Shown here: piece after piece, positions 9,601 through 17,869 of the stretch
Position numbering within the stretch: the stretch's first letter is position 1
How the letters are laid out: each line of letters starts with the position of its first letter
Source of the DNA: Euzebyella saccharophila
Lineage (GTDB): Bacteria; Bacteroidota; Bacteroidia; Flavobacteriales; Flavobacteriaceae
NCBI RefSeq assembly: GCF_014855495.1
Contig: NZ_JACYFJ010000001.1
Coordinates: forward strand, 1,426,001-1,490,000
DNA: 64,000 bases
Direction: 5' to 3'
Made by a program: the position numbers and the translations under genes
Notes under the pieces: generated by a model
The model's database searches: none
What the model was told of the DNA's origin: nothing
The model's input: the letters and a program-made list of their open reading frames with translations, nothing else

Positions 9601-12600
9601 AGGAAACCATCTCCAATGCCCCATCTTGCTTATACGCTCTCCTAAAACAAATAATTGGTTCCTTCTTTCTTTTTCCTCTTGGTCCTTTATTATTTGGGTA
9701 ATATCATGAACGGTTCCGGAAATATGCGTGATTTCACCTTTTTTATTCAATTTCAATCGGGCATCGATTTCTACGTGTTTCTCTATACCATTTTCCAGAA
9801 CAATTCTATACTGGTAAGGTCTAAAAGTTTTGGTCTTAAATATCTCATCAATGAATTTTTGAAAGGATGCTACATCGTCTGGATGGGTTCTGTCAAAAGC
9901 ATCATTGAAACGTACCTTTTGATGCATTTCCTTCTCAAAAATTCGATACACATTATCGGACCACTGTACATCATCCGTTTTTACGTTCCAACTCCAATAG
10001 CCCAATCCGGCCATTTCCTCTGCAAAATTCAATTGCAGGTTTTTCTCCGTTAATTCATGCTCTTTTAGTACCTGTTCCGTAACATCTTGACAGGTGCCCA
10101 TCATTTCGGTAAACTTCCCTTGTATGTCACAAACTACAGTACCTGTGGAGCTTATTGTTTTAATTTTTCCATTCTTAAGCCTAATACGATAGATCAGTTT
10201 TTCGTAAACTCCTGTTTCTCTTGCTTCATCAATTTTACCTTTTACATAACCATAATCTTCTTCATGAACGTAGCTGAGATATACTTCATAGGATAAAGGC
10301 TGATCCTTAGGGTGGTCAAAGATTTCATATAAATGATCTGACCATACAACTTCGTTGGTAAGGGAGTCCCAATGCCAATTTCCCATTTTAGCCATTTTTT
10401 CGGCCAGCTGGAGTTGGTTGTTTTTTTCTTCAAGTTTCAGTTGTTGTAATACAGTTTCTGAGATATCCTGTGTAACACCGGTTAGAAGTATTTCTCCTTC
10501 AACCTCCGTTATTTTACCCTCTATTTGTAAGGTCTTTATTGCGTTATCCGGACCAAAAATTCTATAACGGAACTTTGGGAATTCCTTGTTTTCAAGAATT
10601 TCCATTATAATCCGTTCAATTTTTGGCATATCTTCCGGGATTACTTTGGAAGTCAATAGCTGCATGGTCATAGGTATGCCCAACTCAAAACCAAAAATTC
10701 TGTAAAGATTATCAGACCAAATAAAAACATCCTTATTGGCATTCCATTGCCAATGACCCAAATTGGCCATTCTTTCGGCTTCAAGTAAATGGTTGTTTTT
10801 TTCTTCTAAAGCCTTTTTGGCAATTACTTTTTCGGTAATGTCCTGAGTGGTGCCGGTAACCTCCACTATATCACCAATGTTGTTCTCAACAATACTTCCG
10901 TTCACCTCTACCCACCTAACTTCCGTTCCCTTTTTTAGGATTCTGTAGGAGAACCGATCAAAAACTTTTTCTGTAAATATTCTTCCGGTGTGCTCTTGTA
11001 CTAAAGGAATATCTTCAGGGTGTACAAAGGCAATGGAGTCCTCAAGGTTCATGGGTGTACCTATTTCCCAACCGAATATTCTATATACATTATCTGACAT
11101 GGTATATACGCCATCATCCGGTGTCCAACGCCAAAAGCCAACATTTCCCACTTGTTCCGCTGCATCCATTAGTTGGTTTTGGGCAATCATTTCTTCTTGC
11201 TGGGCCAATCTTTCGCTAATATCTTGAGCAGTACCCAATATTTCTTTCACTCTCCCTTGCCCATTAACAATTATATCTCCAGCTAGTTCAAAGGTTCTAA
11301 TGTCTCCATTTGGTAAGATGATACGATATTGAAACGTGGTAAAAACCTTTGTTTTGAGAAATTCTTCTGTCTTTGATTTGATTAAGGGTACATCATCCGG
11401 GTGTGAAATTTTGGCCACCGCAGCCAAATTCATTGGGGAACCAATTTCCAGTCCCAATAGACGGTATGCATTGTCTGACCATATGAATTCATCCTTCTCT
11501 GGAAACCATTGCCAAAAACCCATTTGACCAATCTGTTCTCCAAGTTGCATGAGCTGGTTCTTGCGAATAAGCTCTTGTTCCCTTAAAATAGTTTCAGTAA
11601 CGTCTTGTGTAACCCCGTTGATCTGAATCACTTTGCCCCCCTTGTTGGTGACGGCACTTCCAGTGACCTCTACCGTAATAGTAGTTCCATTGTCATGAAC
11701 TATTCTATGGGTGAACTTTTTAAAGACACCTTGAGATATGTATTTTTTTATCCGTTGTTCCGTTGCTTCACGGTCTTCGGGATGGATGCTATTAATGATG
11801 GCCGCTTTATTTAAAGGTGTGCCCTGATCATAACCGTGGATGCGATAGAGGTTATCTGAACATTTGATTTGGTCCTTTACCACATCCCATTCCCAGTAGG
11901 CCATATTTGCCAAGGTTTCACCAATATCCAGCAGTTGGGTTTTACAACGAAGTTCAAATTCATTGGTAACTTGTTCAGTGATGTCGTTTACGGTACCTCT
12001 AAAGGCTATTGTATTGCCATTTTTATCTTTTTCTACATTTACTAAGGCTTCAATATGTTTTACCTTCCCGTCAATTGGTACTGTCCGGTGATGAAATTTT
12101 ATAGTGCTTTCGTTGTCATGTGTACCGCTTAGAATGTCATGTGCTTTATACTGGTCATCTGGATGAATTTTTGATAAGTATTGTTCCAAAGTGACTTTTT
12201 GATCCATTGGAATACCGTAGATGCGATGGGTATTGTCTGACCACTCTGCAATTCCTGTGATTAAGTCTAACCGATAGAAACCAAAATTGGCAAGTTCTTC
12301 TGCATATTTTAGTTGCTGGTTACCTGTTTCAAGCTCTTGAGACCTTAAAATCTCCTTGGTGATATCTACGGTAATGCCCGTAAGCTTTATGCTCCAGCCG
12401 TTTTTATTTGTTACAGCTTTGCCTATGACCTTTAAATAGTGAATAGTTCCATCTTGATGGTACGATCTATGGATGAACTCTTGCTTCTTTCCTGTCTTTA
12501 TGGCCTGTCTGGTATGGTCAATAACCGTTTGTCTGTCTTCTGGATGAATTTTCTCCAAAAAGCTTTCATATGTAATTTTGGAACCCAATTCCTCATCGTA

Positions 12601-13497
12601 TAGGCGATATAAGGTGTCTGACCATTCTATAGTGTCCTTTTCCAAATCTATGATCCAATGCCCTAGGTTGGCCATTTCCTCTGCAAAACCTAACAATTGA
12701 TTTTTTTGGGATAAGTCTTGTTGTTGTGAGAGATTTTCAGTGATGTCTTGGGTGGTTCCCACCATTTCAATGGCTTGCCCTGATGCATTGGAAATGACCT
12801 TACCATAGGCCTGCAAGAACCTTGTTTCTCCTTCATTTGGACAAACCCGGTACATAAACTTGTTGAACTGCTTGGTTTTTAGAAACTCTTTTATGTTGGA
12901 TGAGAGCATTTCGCGGTCATCCCTATGAACCTTGCTTAGAATCAACTCGAGGTTGATCCTTGTTCCCATGCCAATACCGTAGGTCTCCCTTAGATTATCC
13001 GAACATTTAAAATGGTCCTCCGCAATATTCCACTGCCAATATCCAATTTTTGCAATATTTTCGGCCATGTCCCACTGCTCCTTAATTTGCATGAGGTCAT
13101 GTTCCGTTTGCTTTTGGCCAGTAACATCCATTAGTCCGCCCGAGAGGGCCACGCATTCGCCGTCCTTAAAAGTAGGATGCCCAAAGGCTCTTACAGTTTT
13201 ATGATTTCCCTTAGCCGTTACAATTTGGTTCTCCATTTCAAACGGAGTGCCATTTTTTATGCTCTTTTGATAGGTGGCGTGCTTGAGCTCCAGTTGCTTG
13301 GGGTCCGGGAAAAATTGATCGCTGGCGCCCATATAAGGTTCAAAATCGTGGGGAATCTCAAAAATATCTTTGAGAACGGTGTCCCAATAGGATACCCCCG
13401 TAATTAGATCAACGTGGTAAATACCTATTTTAGCGACTTTATTAATATCCGCACGTAAGTCTTTAAGGTCGCTTTCCTGTAGCATCTTCTCTCCCAT
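6691..13497 (-). CDS. Giant soluble sensor histidine kinase with 16 tandem PAS-type modules
   Basis: A 2268-residue histidine kinase without any transmembrane segment. I count 15 PAS_3-type modules of about 130 residues in a row. Most have the cassette GHWQW (or similar), WSDNLYRIFG-like, HPEDR-like, YRI, and a closing PAC-type (T)QDITE. They are followed by a canonical PAS (LLESAPDAMIITD) ending RDITARR. The transmitter then starts with a HisKA-like DFNHITSHNLRAPVSNL, phospho-acceptor His2061. The HATPase_c domain has the N box (FLNLVSNAIKY), G1 (FKDNGLGID) and G2 (GVGLFLTKAQIEAMGG). Short coiled-coil-like linkers (REQELxxKNxLxxAE) join the modules. The second ATG at 13485 follows a GGGAGAG and may be the real start. 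It probably phosphorylates the adjacent receiver. Ligands are unknown. Confidence 0.93.
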   Translation of the reverse strand: MGEKMLQESDLKDLRADINKVAKIGIYHVDLITGVSYWDTVLKDIFEIPHDFEPYMGASDQFFPDPKQLELKHATYQKSIKNGTPFEMENQIVTAKGNHKTVRAFGHPTFKDGECVALSGGLMDVTGQKQTEHDLMQIKEQWDMAENIAKIGYWQWNIAEDHFKCSDNLRETYGIGMGTRINLELILSKVHRDDREMLSSNIKEFLKTKQFNKFMYRVCPNEGETRFLQAYGKVISNASGQAIEMVGTTQDITENLSQQQDLSQKNQLLGFAEEMANLGHWIIDLEKDTIEWSDTLYRLYDEELGSKITYESFLEKIHPEDRQTVIDHTRQAIKTGKKQEFIHRSYHQDGTIHYLKVIGKAVTNKNGWSIKLTGITVDITKEILRSQELETGNQQLKYAEELANFGFYRLDLITGIAEWSDNTHRIYGIPMDQKVTLEQYLSKIHPDDQYKAHDILSGTHDNESTIKFHHRTVPIDGKVKHIEALVNVEKDKNGNTIAFRGTVNDITEQVTNEFELRCKTQLLDIGETLANMAYWEWDVVKDQIKCSDNLYRIHGYDQGTPLNKAAIINSIHPEDREATEQRIKKYISQGVFKKFTHRIVHDNGTTITVEVTGSAVTNKGGKVIQINGVTQDVTETILREQELIRKNQLMQLGEQIGQMGFWQWFPEKDEFIWSDNAYRLLGLEIGSPMNLAAVAKISHPDDVPLIKSKTEEFLKTKVFTTFQYRIILPNGDIRTFELAGDIIVNGQGRVKEILGTAQDISERLAQQEEMIAQNQLMDAAEQVGNVGFWRWTPDDGVYTMSDNVYRIFGWEIGTPMNLEDSIAFVHPEDIPLVQEHTGRIFTEKVFDRFSYRILKKGTEVRWVEVNGSIVENNIGDIVEVTGTTQDITEKVIAKKALEEKNNHLLEAERMANLGHWQWNANKDVFIWSDNLYRIFGFELGIPMTMQLLTSKVIPEDMPKIERIIMEILENKEFPKFRYRIFGPDNAIKTLQIEGKITEVEGEILLTGVTQDISETVLQQLKLEEKNNQLQLAEKMAKMGNWHWDSLTNEVVWSDHLYEIFDHPKDQPLSYEVYLSYVHEEDYGYVKGKIDEARETGVYEKLIYRIRLKNGKIKTISSTGTVVCDIQGKFTEMMGTCQDVTEQVLKEHELTEKNLQLNFAEEMAGLGYWSWNVKTDDVQWSDNVYRIFEKEMHQKVRFNDAFDRTHPDDVASFQKFIDEIFKTKTFRPYQYRIVLENGIEKHVEIDARLKLNKKGEITHISGTVHDITQIIKDQEEKERRNQLFVLGERISKMGHWRWFPSTNELEWSDNIYRLYNVEIGIPVDIEFMANHIHPEDVSKLYDMMAHCLEQKSFKRWTHRIINENGFISTIEINGELIFDSKGNITEVIGTGQDVTDRLRTQEELVLKNKQLNNAEKMAKIGHWQWTIGEDNSYWSNNLYEIHGVEVNSEISVEKYLTFVHENDRNKVRDTIEGALESKIFSPVIYRIVLPNGNIKTMRTIGDVVLNESGEPVKLVGTIQDISEQITKELELEHKNDQLVAAEKMAKIGHWRWNLDSDTAYWSDNLYHIHGLPKDTVITLEKYFDCIVEEDREMVQRNLETTIATKKIEGNVYRISLPQGGTKTIKGVGKVILNQSGEVTELMGTCQDISDQVAREQELVEKNRMMSFAEELSGIGYWKWDVINDVIEKSENLLKILDFKPGTLLNFNKYLLRVHPKDMDMVVAKSQQIVREKTFEKFTHRIIRLDGSERTLELTGEVILNTAGNVIELIGSSNDITERINYEQELKQQNQLLKISEELSGIGHFKWNMLHEKFEISDNLYRILDLEPDTSMDYERYMECLHPEDRELVTLSFYDFLQKRKFEQFTHRIIRKNGTVRTLEVVGEFITDKNGVVEMIGTAQDITERRMAEIKFRGLLESAPDAMIITDRQGNIQFTNKQARLLLRYEPDELIGKPITSLYPNKFKNLHILYATQFLENPSEMYVIQNQELFIFNKRGERIPVQVSFGPVETADGLLISIAVRDITARRNAEQKIIEANKRLKETSKKLNIQNKQLSDFNHITSHNLRAPVSNLNSLLDLYLAEEDPLKREVLFRKFEKVIHHLSDTLETLIETLRIKSETKDNKTKLYFNDALQKTEELLTAQISDSEIKITSDFSHASNITYNQVYLDSIFLNLVSNAIKYRSPDRPSTLEVKSWKEGDKTLISFKDNGLGIDLKKHGAKLFGLNKVFHRHPEAKGVGLFLTKAQIEAMGGSIKVESTVGKGTTFIINLD

Positions 13498-13647
13498 CTA
13501 AATTTTTGAATAATGGTGGTTCAATCAAATGGTTGGCAATGGTCTGTAGTACAGGTAAATTTAGAAAATATGTGCGTAAACGACTACATTTTAAAGAAAA
13601 AGTTGGGTTATGCGTAGTTTAGATTTGTCTTGACGTTACTTTCTGAG

Positions 13648-15663
13648 TTACAATAGTCCGGCTCTTTCCAAAAGGGCTTCTACTTTAGGCTCTTGTCCCC
13701 TGAATCTTTTGTAAAGCTCCATTGGATTTTCTGTTCCGCCCATGGAAAGTACGTTGTCCTTGAATTTGGAAGCGATGGTTTTATTGAAAATTCCATTTTC
13801 CTTGAAATAGGCAAATGCATCTGCATCTAGCACCTCTGCCCATTTATAGCTGTAATATCCTGAAGAATAACCTCCTTGAAATATATGGGAAAAAGCCGTA
13901 CTCATACAGGTTTCCGGGGTTTCAGGATAAAGTTGCGTTCCTGTAAAAGCTAATGTTTCAAAGGCTTTAACATCTTCAATAGCCGTTGGGTCCTGGGCGT
14001 GCCATGCCATATCCAAGAGTCCAAAACTTAACTGTCTCAAGGTTTGCATCCCTTCTTGGAAGGTGGCGGATTCCTTGATTTTTTGAACCAGTTCCATAGG
14101 AATCAACTCACCGGTTTCATAATGGTGTGCAAAGAGCTCCAACGCCTCTTTTTCATAGCACCAATTTTCCATTACCTGGCTTGGGAGCTCCACAAAATCC
14201 CAATACACTGATGTTCCAGATAAACTGGGATAGGTGGTATTTGCCAGCATACCGTGTAGCCCATGGCCAAACTCATGAAATAGGGTTGTTACCTCGTTAA
14301 AAGTAAGTAGGGACGGTTTACTGCTGGTTGAACGTGTAAAATTACAAACGTTGCTAATATGGGGACGGATATTCTTGCCGTCTTTTTTGTATTGCGATTT
14401 ATAGGAGGTCATCCAAGCGCCGCCACGCTTTCCTTTTCTAGGATGAAAATCTGCGTAGAACAAGGATATGAAATTGTCTTTTTGGTCGTAAACTTCATAT
14501 GTAAGTACCTCCTCATGATATTTGTCTACATTGTTGACTTCCTTAAATTTTAGGTCAAAGAGTTTTTCTGCTACCTTAAAAACACCGTTAATAACGTTTT
14601 CAAGTTTAAAGTAGGGTTTTAGTATTTCGTCATCCAGATTAAAGAGCTTTTGTTTTAGCTTTTCGGAATAATAACTGGCATCCCATTTTTGCAATTGGTC
14701 CAAGCCGTCCAATTCATTGGCAAACTGGGAAAGTTCTTGAAATTCGTGTTCTGCGGCAGGTTTGGCCTTTAGAAGCAGCTCGTTTAAAAATTCTTGTACT
14801 TTTTCAGGGGTTTCTGCCATACGTTCTACTAGGACAAAATGGGCATGGGTTTCATAATCTAATAATTGTGCTCTTTCATGACGTAATTTGGCAATCTTTA
14901 GAACGTTTTCTTGATTGTCCAATTCATCATGATGAAACCCTTTGCTTCCAAAGGCTAGGGACAATTCTTTACGAAGCTCCCGGTTTTTGGCATATTTCAT
15001 AAAAGGGATGTAACTGGGGTAATCCAAAGTTACCAACCAGCCTTCTTTTTCCTTGGACTTTGCCAATTGGGCCGCTGCCTCTTTTTCACCTTCCGGCAGC
15101 CCTGCTACATCTTTCTCATTGGTAAGATGCATTTCATACTTATTGGTTTCGGCCAGAACGTTCTCGCCAAAAGTTAACTTAAGTTTTGATAGTTCCGAAT
15201 CTATTTCACGAAGTCTTTTCTTTTTATCCTCTGGTAAATTCGCTCCGTTTCGGCTAAAACTTTTATATTTTTTCTCCAACAAGGTGCTTTCCTCAACGCT
15301 AAGGTCCAAATCTTCCCTGGCGTCAAAAACATACTTTATACGTTTAAAAAGTCCCTCGTTTAAGGTAATGTCATTACTGAATTCAGAAAGTAGGGGAGAA
15401 ACCTCTTGGGCAATTTTTTGAATTTCCTCATTGGTCTCGGCAGAGTTCAAATTGAAGAAAACACTGGAAATACGATCCAATTGCTGACCGCTAAATTCAA
15501 GCGCGACTATGGTGTTTTCAAAACTGGGCTCCTCCTTATTTTCCGTTATGGCATCAATTTCTGCACGGGCATCTTCCATGGCCTGAAGAAAAGCAGGTTT
15601 AAAATGCTCGTTCTTGATTTTTGAAAATGGGGCTGTATCAAAAGGTTGTAATAAGGGGTTCAT
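13648..15663 (-). CDS. M3 family zinc metallopeptidase (peptidyl-dipeptidase Dcp / oligopeptidase A type)
   Basis: A 671-residue M3A-family peptidase. The zinc site is HEFGHGLHG with His463, Glu464 and His467. The surrounding blocks (KGKRGGAWM, NFTRSTSSKPSLLTFNEVTTLFHEFGHG) are typical of Dcp/oligopeptidase A. The N terminus (NPLLQPFDTAPFSKIKNEHFKPAF) also fits. It lacks a signal peptide and so should degrade short peptides in the cytosol. It is the last gene of a minus-strand run purK-purE-EF-hand protein-peptidase. Whether the activity is dipeptidyl carboxypeptidase (Dcp) or endopeptidase (OpdA/PrlC) cannot be decided from sequence. Confidence 0.93.
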   Translation of the reverse strand: MNPLLQPFDTAPFSKIKNEHFKPAFLQAMEDARAEIDAITENKEEPSFENTIVALEFSGQQLDRISSVFFNLNSAETNEEIQKIAQEVSPLLSEFSNDITLNEGLFKRIKYVFDAREDLDLSVEESTLLEKKYKSFSRNGANLPEDKKKRLREIDSELSKLKLTFGENVLAETNKYEMHLTNEKDVAGLPEGEKEAAAQLAKSKEKEGWLVTLDYPSYIPFMKYAKNRELRKELSLAFGSKGFHHDELDNQENVLKIAKLRHERAQLLDYETHAHFVLVERMAETPEKVQEFLNELLLKAKPAAEHEFQELSQFANELDGLDQLQKWDASYYSEKLKQKLFNLDDEILKPYFKLENVINGVFKVAEKLFDLKFKEVNNVDKYHEEVLTYEVYDQKDNFISLFYADFHPRKGKRGGAWMTSYKSQYKKDGKNIRPHISNVCNFTRSTSSKPSLLTFNEVTTLFHEFGHGLHGMLANTTYPSLSGTSVYWDFVELPSQVMENWCYEKEALELFAHHYETGELIPMELVQKIKESATFQEGMQTLRQLSFGLLDMAWHAQDPTAIEDVKAFETLAFTGTQLYPETPETCMSTAFSHIFQGGYSSGYYSYKWAEVLDADAFAYFKENGIFNKTIASKFKDNVLSMGGTENPMELYKRFRGQEPKVEALLERAGLL

Positions 15664-15678
15664 AGCTACTCGTTTTTT

Positions 15679-16081
15679 CTAAATTCGTATTCTATCTGTT
15701 TTAGACTTGAGGTAAGTGGTAAAGGTATCCATTCCTAAAGCGATTCCTGCCATTAGTAAAGATAAAAGGGCAGCGTTTAAAAACGCATTGTTTCTTTTCG
15801 GGGTCCTTTAAAAGTTGATTGCGTAGTTCCCTATATTCCGGAGTATATTCCGTTAGGTCTATTTTACCGTTGGAATCAAGGTCCATAGCCTCCATTTGAA
15901 GGTTTATGTATTGCGCATTCATAGCTAAAATAAGCAATATTAATGCGTAAAGGGAACAAAACAGCAAACCACTTCTCCAAATGCATTTCCAATAGGGGTT
16001 TTGGATATTTCGGCCCCAAAACAGCAATGCGGCTATGCCCAAAATACTCAACAGAAAGCCAATAAACGAAGGTGTGTTCAT
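15679..16081 (-). CDS. EF-hand membrane protein, disrupted by a one-base frameshift
   Basis: The N-terminal part has two hydrophobic segments (residues about 5-22 and 37-54) and then a perfect EF-hand calcium loop, DLDSNGKIDLTE at residues 67-78. As given, the frame then turns basic and Cys/Phe-rich (KQCVFKRCPFIFTNG) and stops at 15701. In the adjacent frame, entered by skipping one base of the AAA run at about 15791-15793, the sequence becomes NNAFLNAALLSLLMAGIALG followed by DTFTTYLKSKT and a stop at 15679. That is a clear third membrane helix and charged tail, giving 133 residues. Either an assembly error or a real mutation has added one base. The function is unknown; calcium binding by a membrane protein is inferred. 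Confidence 0.7.
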
Positions 16082-16099
16082 AAATAGGACAGTCGGTTG

Positions 16100-16585
16100 T
16101 TATTTTGATAGGCTTTTAGCTCCATCAATCACTTTTTGTTTAAGACCTTCTTTGTAAGCAATAATTCTGTCCAAAATTTCTTGGTTGCTACTTCCTAAAA
16201 TTTGAGCGGCCAATATTCCGGCATTTTTGGCACCGTTAAGGGCTACAGTTGCCACAGGAACACCTCCGGGCATCTGTAATATGGAAAGTACGGAGTCCCA
16301 GCCATCTATTGAATTGCTGCTTTTTACAGGCACCCCAATCACCGGTAGGGGAGACATGGATGCAACCATTCCAGGAAGATGTGCCGCGCCACCAGCACCC
16401 GCTATAATCACGGAATAACCGTTGGTGTGGGCGTTTTTACTAAATTCAAAAAGTTTTTCCGGGGTTCTATGAGCAGAGACAATATCTACATCTACCTCAA
16501 TCTTTAGTTCCTTTAATATATCTATTGCGTCTTGCATTACGGGCAGGTCACTTGTGCTACCCATTACAACGGCTACTTTACTCAT
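16100..16585 (-). CDS. purE: N5-carboxyaminoimidazole ribonucleotide mutase
   Basis: A 161-residue class I PurE. It converts N5-CAIR into CAIR in de novo purine synthesis. The family pattern is complete: VMGSTSDLPVM at the N terminus, VSAHRTPEKL with the catalytic histidine region, AGAGGAAHLPGMVAS, and GWDSVLSILQMPGGVPVATVA. It starts 2 bases after the purK stop, so the two are cotranscribed and act in sequence (PurK makes N5-CAIR with ATP and bicarbonate, PurE rearranges it). Confidence 0.98.
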   Translation of the reverse strand: MSKVAVVMGSTSDLPVMQDAIDILKELKIEVDVDIVSAHRTPEKLFEFSKNAHTNGYSVIIAGAGGAAHLPGMVASMSPLPVIGVPVKSSNSIDGWDSVLSILQMPGGVPVATVALNGAKNAGILAAQILGSSNQEILDRIIAYKEGLKQKVIDGAKSLSK

Positions 16586-16587
16586 GT

Positions 16588-17760
16588 TTATTTGCTTATT
16601 ACTTTGATGGTTTCCTTTACTTGTTGGGCAATTTGCCTGGCCTTTGAAATATCTTGGTTAACAATGGTTACGTGGCCCATCTTTCTAAACGGTCTGGTTT
16701 GTTTCTTACCATAAATATGGGGTGTAACCCCTTCCATGGCCAATATCTCTTCTATATTTTGGTAATGTACATCTCCCGTATGTCCTTCTGCGCCTACCAA
16801 GTTGACCATAATACCCGCTACCTTACTTTTGGTTTCGCCCAAAGGAAGGTTCAGTATGGCCCGTATGTGCTGTTCAAATTGGTTGGTATAGCTGGCTTCA
16901 ATACTGTAATGTCCGCTATTATGAGGTCTGGGAGCCACTTCGTTCACCAAAATTTCATCTGTCTGGGTTTGAAAAAGCTCTACGGCCAAAAGACCTACGT
17001 GCTCAATCTTTTCAGAGACTTTAAGTGCCACTTCTTGAGCCCTTTCTGCTACTTTTTCATCTATTCGTGCGGGGCAGATAACATACTCCACTTGATTGGC
17101 CTCTGGATGAAATTCCATTTCCACTACGGGGTACGTTTTAATTTCTCCGTTGGCACTTCTGCACACAATTACAGCCAATTCGTTCTTAAAGTCGATTATC
17201 TCCTCGGCAATGCACTCACCGGGAGGCAATGCGTTCAAATCCTCCATTTTACGTACCACCTTAACGCCTTGGCCATCGTAACCAAATTGGGCGGCTTTCC
17301 ATATAAAAGGGAATTGAAGCCCGCCATTTTCAATACTGTCCTTGATTTCGCTTTTGTAGGCAAATCTGCTAAAATCCGCGGTAGGAATTTGGTTGTCTAC
17401 ATAAAAGAGCTTTTGTTTTGCCTTATTCTGAATTATTCGTAAAGCCTTGGTAGGAGGGTAGACTGTTTTGCCTTGATCTTCCAGTTTTTCCAAAGCCTCA
17501 ACGTTTACATTTTCGATCTCAATGGTGAGCACGTCTACATCCGTGGCAAAATCCAGAACGGTCTGGTAATCCATAAGGTCTCCCTGTACAAATTGGTTGC
17601 AGGCAATTTTAGAGGGAGCTTCACTGGAGGCATCCAATACCTTGGTTCTTATATCAAATTTACGGGTCTCATAAAGCATCATTTTTCCTAACTGCCCACC
17701 ACCTAGAATTCCTAGGTTAAAGTTGGAGGAAAAATAATTTGGGTTCTCTTTTACTGGCAT
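16588..17760 (-). CDS. purK: N5-carboxyaminoimidazole ribonucleotide synthase
   Basis: A 390-residue ATP-grasp enzyme that carboxylates AIR to N5-CAIR. Seen are the N-terminal nucleotide fold GILGGGQLGKMM, the ATP-grasp body (FIWKAAQFGYDGQGVKVV, ECIAEEIIDFKNELAVIV), and the metal and substrate site EVAPRPHNSGHYSIEA. The frame opens upstream with a TTG at 17781, but that codon overlaps the probable -7 box, so the ATG at 17760 is chosen. It heads the purK-purE transcript and is divergent from the purine-salvage fusion gene at 17870, so synthesis and salvage share one intergenic region. Confidence 0.97.
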   Translation of the reverse strand: MPVKENPNYFSSNFNLGILGGGQLGKMMLYETRKFDIRTKVLDASSEAPSKIACNQFVQGDLMDYQTVLDFATDVDVLTIEIENVNVEALEKLEDQGKTVYPPTKALRIIQNKAKQKLFYVDNQIPTADFSRFAYKSEIKDSIENGGLQFPFIWKAAQFGYDGQGVKVVRKMEDLNALPPGECIAEEIIDFKNELAVIVCRSANGEIKTYPVVEMEFHPEANQVEYVICPARIDEKVAERAQEVALKVSEKIEHVGLLAVELFQTQTDEILVNEVAPRPHNSGHYSIEASYTNQFEQHIRAILNLPLGETKSKVAGIMVNLVGAEGHTGDVHYQNIEEILAMEGVTPHIYGKKQTRPFRKMGHVTIVNQDISKARQIAQQVKETIKVISK

Positions 17761-17778
17761 CTTTTCTTTTAATTGCCA

Positions 17779-17786
17779 CAAAAATA
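17779..17786 (-). promoter_or_regulatory. purK promoter -7 element TATTTTTG
   Basis: On the minus strand TATTTTTG matches TAnnTTTG and ends 18 bases before the purK ATG at 17760. No proper -33 TTG at 17-23 bases is seen. It supports the shorter purK start. Confidence 0.4.
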
Positions 17787-17839
17787 CGTGTAATTCCCAA
17801 AACCGTCGTCAGGGTGTTAAAAAAGAGAAATCAAAATGC

Positions 17840-17847
17840 TATATTTG
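17840..17847 (+). promoter_or_regulatory. Promoter -7 element TATATTTG of the hpt-adk fusion gene
   Basis: TATATTTG is a full TAnnTTTG match. The predicted transcription start near 17852 leaves a leader of about 12-18 nt before the TTG codons at 17864 and 17870. It excludes the out-of-frame ATG at 17836 as a start for this gene. Confidence 0.45.
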
Positions 17848-17869
17848 GCAATTCTCAAAAGTTTTGGCG

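Noticed and set aside
9655-10053. Plus-strand open frame of 132 codons inside the PAS kinase gene
   Set aside because: Lies wholly within a conserved coding gene on the other strand and has no family motif; the repeats of the kinase keep several antisense frames open.
6691-13497. Hybrid kinase with a fused receiver or Hpt domain
   Set aside because: The protein ends after HATPase_c; the receiver is a separate downstream gene.
15785-15800. Programmed ribosomal frameshift in the EF-hand protein gene
   Set aside because: The AAAGAAAC region is not a canonical slippery heptamer, the needed shift is +1, and no downstream pseudoknot is evident; an extra base is simpler.
17761-17781. TTG start for purK giving seven more residues
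   Set aside because: The TTG lies within the probable -7 element; the ATG at 17760 is a normal start.
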